Positions 54,401-60,400 of a DNA stretch of 64,000 bases are shown piece after piece; position 1 is the first letter of the stretch; every line of letters starts with the position of its first letter. The DNA comes from Antedon mediterranea (lineage: Eukaryota; Echinodermata; Crinoidea; Comatulida; Antedonidae). The stretch covers positions 10,237,001-10,301,000 of the forward strand of contig NC_092674.1 in the NCBI RefSeq assembly GCF_964355755.1, written 5' to 3'. Made by a program: the position numbers and the translations under genes. The notes below the pieces were generated by a model, which worked only from the letters and a program-made list of their open reading frames with translations, did no database searches and had not been told where the DNA came from.

Positions 54401-57400
54401 TCAAATTAACATACGGTAGTATAGAAAGCATTAAAGAATTTACAATTTGCCATATCATTATGTTCTGAACATAAACAATGCAATGTTAGTATGACTATGC
54501 AAATTAAAACGAAAGCTAAACTTCAGTCTGCTCGATATCAAATACAACGTGATTGTATGAACCCCTTGTTACAAAGGTATTGTCCAATGTTGGGTGGCTT
54601 TTTAATATGAAATTGGCTTTTGCAAATTCGTATTTTTGTATGTCCAAATCGAAATGTAAGTAAACCGAAACATGTACAATAACATTTTTTTTTATTAAGA
54701 TTGTGTTGTTTTGTAAAATTAAGTTGTGTCCTGACCTACACCAGGTACCCATTTGTACACCTGGGTGGAGAGAGGTAAAAGTAAGCAATATGTCTTGCCT
54801 AAAGGATACACACCAGGTACCCATTTGTACACCTGGGTGGAGAGAGGTAAAAGTAAGCAATATGTCTTGCCTAAAGGATACAAGCAATGTGACGAGCATT
54901 GGATTTGATAAGTAGTCCAGCGTCCAACACAATTACAATGTAGACAATCCCCTCTCTTTAAAGAATTCATGAATAAATATCTACTTTCTTTGCAACCAAA
55001 ACAATAACAAATTCACTGTTTTTACTTTGTACATTTAAATAAAATATTGATTGAATAAAATATATTTCTTTATAAACAATGACAATAAAATCGATCAAAA
55101 CCATTTCAGAGTGGAACAAAAACAGCAATGCAAAAACATGTGCAAACAGTTATTACTGTAAATTGAATTCACTTTGAATGCTGATAAAACAAGATACAAG
55201 AAATGACATTAGCTTCAATATATGTAATATCTCATTACAAAAGACAGCAACATAGTTAAGGCGACTTGATTTATCGTTATTGATGAAATTGAGTGGCTGT
55301 GTTTAACGATATGCAAATGAGATGCTGGTTGGAAAACTAACCAGTCTAGCTAATTCACATGCTTGATTCTAATGTAAATTATAAATTAAATCAAATTCCT
55401 CCAATTAAAAACCATGTCTGGGACATGGGAGTTATCTTTGGTTTTGATCTGTAATTAGAACAGCTTTTATAGTTGTGGTCTGGAGGCACAGATATTGAAA
55501 TGTGCTTGTCTCGCAACCTCAGTTATCAAAATATAAAAATATATCTAAATCTTATTTTTTTTATCTTGAAATTAAAAAAAATTTAATTTCAGGAATCCTG
55601 TTATCCATGCAAAATAAATATCATAAGGCATATTCTATAATACAGCATCACATATGTATCACATGTGATGCCTATATCATAAGCCTATAACCTAATCCAA
55701 TACAGACACCAATGTGTTACACATGTGACACAGTATTACAGACTTTGCCTATGATACTGGACAACAATGTCATGTGGAGATACAGTACAGCAAATCGGGT
55801 GATAAAATAATGCAATCACTTCAGGAACAGAGAATCGGATGATACAGTAAAATACTATGCGATCACTTTAGGATTACAATATTTTGACATTTTAATCATG
55901 TCATCATTATTACCCTGATGGTATCTTTCGATAAACTGTATCCATCCTAAAATTATCAAACACATGCTAAATATACTTGAGTAAAATGTACTTTATCAAT
56001 GAAAACATCTTGAAAACTGAAACATCAACATTTAACGCATAGTACAGTAAAAGGAAATTAAAACAATTTTGTTATGTAATGATATCTCAAAATGCACTTT
56101 CAACGGAAAAGCTGACAAGAATTAAAATTAATAAAGAGATGTTGGTACAAGTATAAACTACTCTACAACTTTACATCAGACATCAAAATATTTAGTTATT
56201 CATAGAAAACCTAAAAGTGCTGTTCTATACTTAAGTTAAACATGAGAAAATGACATTTTGTTTTAGTTAAAAAAGATACACATAAGCTATTAAATTTTGT
56301 GTGTGTGCAATGTATATTTAAATAATAATGTATTAAATAATGCTAATTATCTTAAAAGCCATGAAGAAACTCTTGCACTCTTTTTCCTCCAAAAACATGA
56401 TGATACTTATGTCACCTGTGCTGGGGCACCATAATTCTGTTTAGACTAATGTTAGAATGGCGATTTCCTACCTTTCTTTGAAAATACCTCAAGATTTTTG
56501 GCTATCTTTACGAATTTCCATCTATACACCTCACACACACATGCTTTGAAAAATCAAAGCGAAATCCACCGGATGGATAATTTCTACCATGGTATCTGGG
56601 TGTTTACATATTGCATTATACGGTAATCTTTCAGTGATCTGTGGTCTAGTGGTTAAGGTTTGCCCTATCAAATGTTACATGTTTAAATCAGACAAAAGGT
56701 TATTTTATTAGCCCTAACATTTATGATAAAACTAGTTTTCAATTTATAGCATTAATAACCGTTGTTGATTTATGAATAGATTATAAAATGTAACAAAAAA
56801 AATATGAAATAAAATATTTTATTAGGGACAATAAATATTTTTATATCAGGAAATTTTTACAAAAATTTTAATGTTATTACTGTATTACATTTCAACGTTG
56901 AAAGCTTTTGCTGTTATTTTATTTACAGGTATGATAAATATTTTAAAACATTTTTAAATCAGGCTGTGAATATTTTAGCTACTTTTTACAACACTCTTAT
57001 TGCCATTTTATTGTTAATTATTGTATTACATTTCAACGTTGAAAGATTTACTGTTGTTTTATTTATGCAAATAATCCGCCATATTATACATGTCCTACAT
57101 GTTATGTAGAATTATATATTGTGTGCAAATAAGTTCAAAAAATCGTAGGATACAAATAAATTCTATTGATATAAAGAGGAAAAGCATTGAAGAACTAAAT
57201 TAACAAAACCTACTAAAAACTGTACCTTAAATTACATGATTTTTTAAAATCATGCATTATTTATGATTGTAATAATTGCAATAGCTAAGGGGTAAAACAA
57301 GATACCTGAGTAATAGTGGGAATATTTCTATAATGCTGACCGACGGCTAAAACAGATAGGTGAGATGAATCACTTACAGAATATTAATTAAAATTCTAAA

Positions 57401-60400
57401 CTATGCGACATACAGTACATTATGGAACACTTCTTTAAAAAAAAACAAGTGATCTGTTATAATATTAATAATCAACAATATTTGTTTAATAGCTATTTGA
57501 TTGTCATTTGCACCACCTGGAATCCATTTAAATGATTTAAAGACCTGTTTGAGCGGGCATAGTCCAACCACCCTCTAAAATTTGCGCCATATTCAAGAGT
57601 TGATGTAATTATCAAGAGGGGCTTATGGGCATAGCCTAGCCCCGACTCCGGACCCAGCTAAGCTGAGCTCTGGAAACAAGTAAGTAAACAAGCAGTAGAA
57701 AATATGCCTTTAAAACCAAGAACAGTTTTTATCTTGCCAGCAGAATTTATGGGTCCACACAAAAAACCACAAATGTTCATAATGGGCGATATATATGTAT
57801 TGTATGTAGTAAGCTACACACACAATCATGTTATTACAATGTTGTGTGCAGTCGATATACTACACATAATGATGTATACGTGTAGTTAACTACACATACA
57901 ATTACGTTATTATAATGGTTGTGTGCAGTGAGCTACACACAAGATCACATTGTCCTAATATATAATATATATCCAGGTTTTCTAACCCGCCTAACATCTA
58001 TAAATTAAAGTAATCATGACAAATGCATTTCAGTATTGTATTTCTAATTTACAACATATTTTGAAACACAAAGATGAGATAGCACTAATGATCATTGTAT
58101 CTATATTACATTCTAATGGTTTATGATTATAGTAATTAACTTGACAATGCACTTACTAATTATGCTTAAAGGATTTGGAATCACTTCTTCATTGAAAAGA
58201 AAAATATGAGAAATTATAACTGTGTGATAATTATTGCAATGCTAAACTTCCTTCTTTAATTTTAATAGGCTAATTTAAATGCATTAAAAAGTGGAGATAC
58301 TGTATAGTGTAACCACAATTCATGTTTTAAATTTCCTTCAGGCTTATACCAATAGAGGGCGCTTTACTACTTTCTCCATAGATTGATCATTTTGAAATAA
58401 TTCATATTTGAAACATATTTCTAACATTCATTTTAAAATTTATAGTATAAACAGTTATTAGATAAAAATTAAAATGTATTTTTTGTTAATTAAAGATTTA
58501 GAATTATTAATTGTTCATAATTTTTAACTGTTAAAAAAAGCCAGTTCTGTTTCATTGTTTTACGAAGTGCACGATAATACACTAGCAAACTTGCCAAACT
58601 CGTAGTTTGCTAGTGTAGACTAGGCTCAGCATTAGCAAAGTCAGGTTTCAGGTATACCATGTGTTTTCAACAATAAAATAAAGTGTAGTTGAGAATGTCT
58701 TCACGTTTTGGTTTTTGAGCTAGAATCGTCTTCTGAAGAACATTTAAACAATATTCCAACTCGCATTATATTATTATATTATTGATGATGATAATAATCT
58801 ACCAGATCTATGTTTTTATACACAGAACTAGTAATTGAATGAAAGGATGTTTTACGAAAGTAGAATAACAAAAACAACAAAAAACCAAGAAACATGTGTA
58901 CCACCTCAAGTAAATGAATTAAGGTCATATTATCTGGAACAGTAACACAATATATTTAATCTTAGTATAACAACTACAGTGGATTAATTTGATACTCGTT
59001 CATGAATGACCAAAAGACTATGGCAAATTGATTTGCAGTCATTGGTAACCATGATAACCTCACAGTTACGCTATCTACATTTGCTAATTCCCTGGAAATT
59101 CATTTCTAATTAAACACAGATCTCCAAAAATTAATACCTATTACCTTTCTGTGTTGTTCTTAGGAAGTTAAGCTCCCACTGAACATTTCTAGGAATTGGT
59201 ATAGCACCCACATAATTCGGATTAGGATTCTCTAGACTATTACCTTGATATGTGGTTCACTGGTAGGCAAAGCCTAGTTCCTGTTTGGGGTGGTTTTCTG
59301 TAGTATTAAAGCCACACAGATATCATACCTATTTACTTCTTAACCAAAGGCTTTAATAAACACATTTTTCTTTGACAATTAAAACCTAGATCACATACTG
59401 GCTTGATCTTCACTACTACTTAAGCCACATGGAAACTGGTATAGGAACCATTAAAATGAAGATGTCTTCAGTTTTTTAATCATGCTAACTAAAACTACAA
59501 TGTAAACTTTCTGCAATATTTGAGGAAAAAAAACTTACTCATTTGATTGTTCATCTGTGTTTTTCTCTGGATGTTCTGGTTGTTTTTCTAAATGAAAAGA
59601 AACAATTATATTCTTTAACTACAATTGCCAATATTTTTTCTAATTTACTGTTTTCACAGTGATGTTAAAAACCAGACTCTGCAGGGGGCTAGGGTTCCTC
59701 TTTTGTTATATTGATCATTGGAGAAAAAGAATACAAATTTATAACAACTTTAATAAAACCCAATATAAAACTAGTAATTACTATATTTTATCTTTTTCTC
59801 ATAGAAGTGATGAGAAGCAAAATGGAAGTTACTTTGTGAAATTGAGGGCCATGTTGTAAGGTTTTAACGTCCATTATTCAGTAAATAAATGCAAACATTA
59901 GTCAGCCAAACTATCATAAAAAATTCAAAATAAATGCTATTTGACATATTTATGATGCCCAAACATTTAACTCAAGATAAATCTGTAATGACATTATAAT
60001 TTATTTGTCAGTTTTAACATGATATTGCAATATCACCATGTTCCCCAATACAGTTCATTGTGCATTTTTTATTAGATAATTTCCTAAACTTGTTAACTAA
60101 GGTTTGAAAGCAAAGAAGATCCTAACCATGGAAATCCCTATGAAAAATATTATACATGTTTGCATTAATTCTGTTACATTTGTTTGGTATGACATTTTGA
60201 ATATAAGTTAATAAATAGTTACATTTCATGACTGAATTATCTGTATATATTATATTCATTACTGTTGAATTGCTCCTGCCAGCTGTTTGATATATTTTGT
60301 ATCAGTTTTATTTTCTTTTTACCATTTTATCTTAACAGTTGTTTTTTTTTTTTATTGTAAACAGTTCTATTATATACAAAGTAAATTAAATTTTAACTTT

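Larger units (their letters stand above)
38241..59538 (-). other. 21.3-kb AFF intron B-C
   Basis: No host exon found. Contents: a hairpin-repeat fragment (38350-38400), the 80-bp satellite (41914-43822), SINE copies (44406-44590, 54720-54935), a second hairpin repeat (46921-47037), the pogo-like MITE (47605-48103), a retroposon end (52253-52300), local duplications near 56873-57068 and 57812-57940, and an inverted repeat (58579-58616). The rest is AT-rich DNA with random short open frames. Confidence 0.75.
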
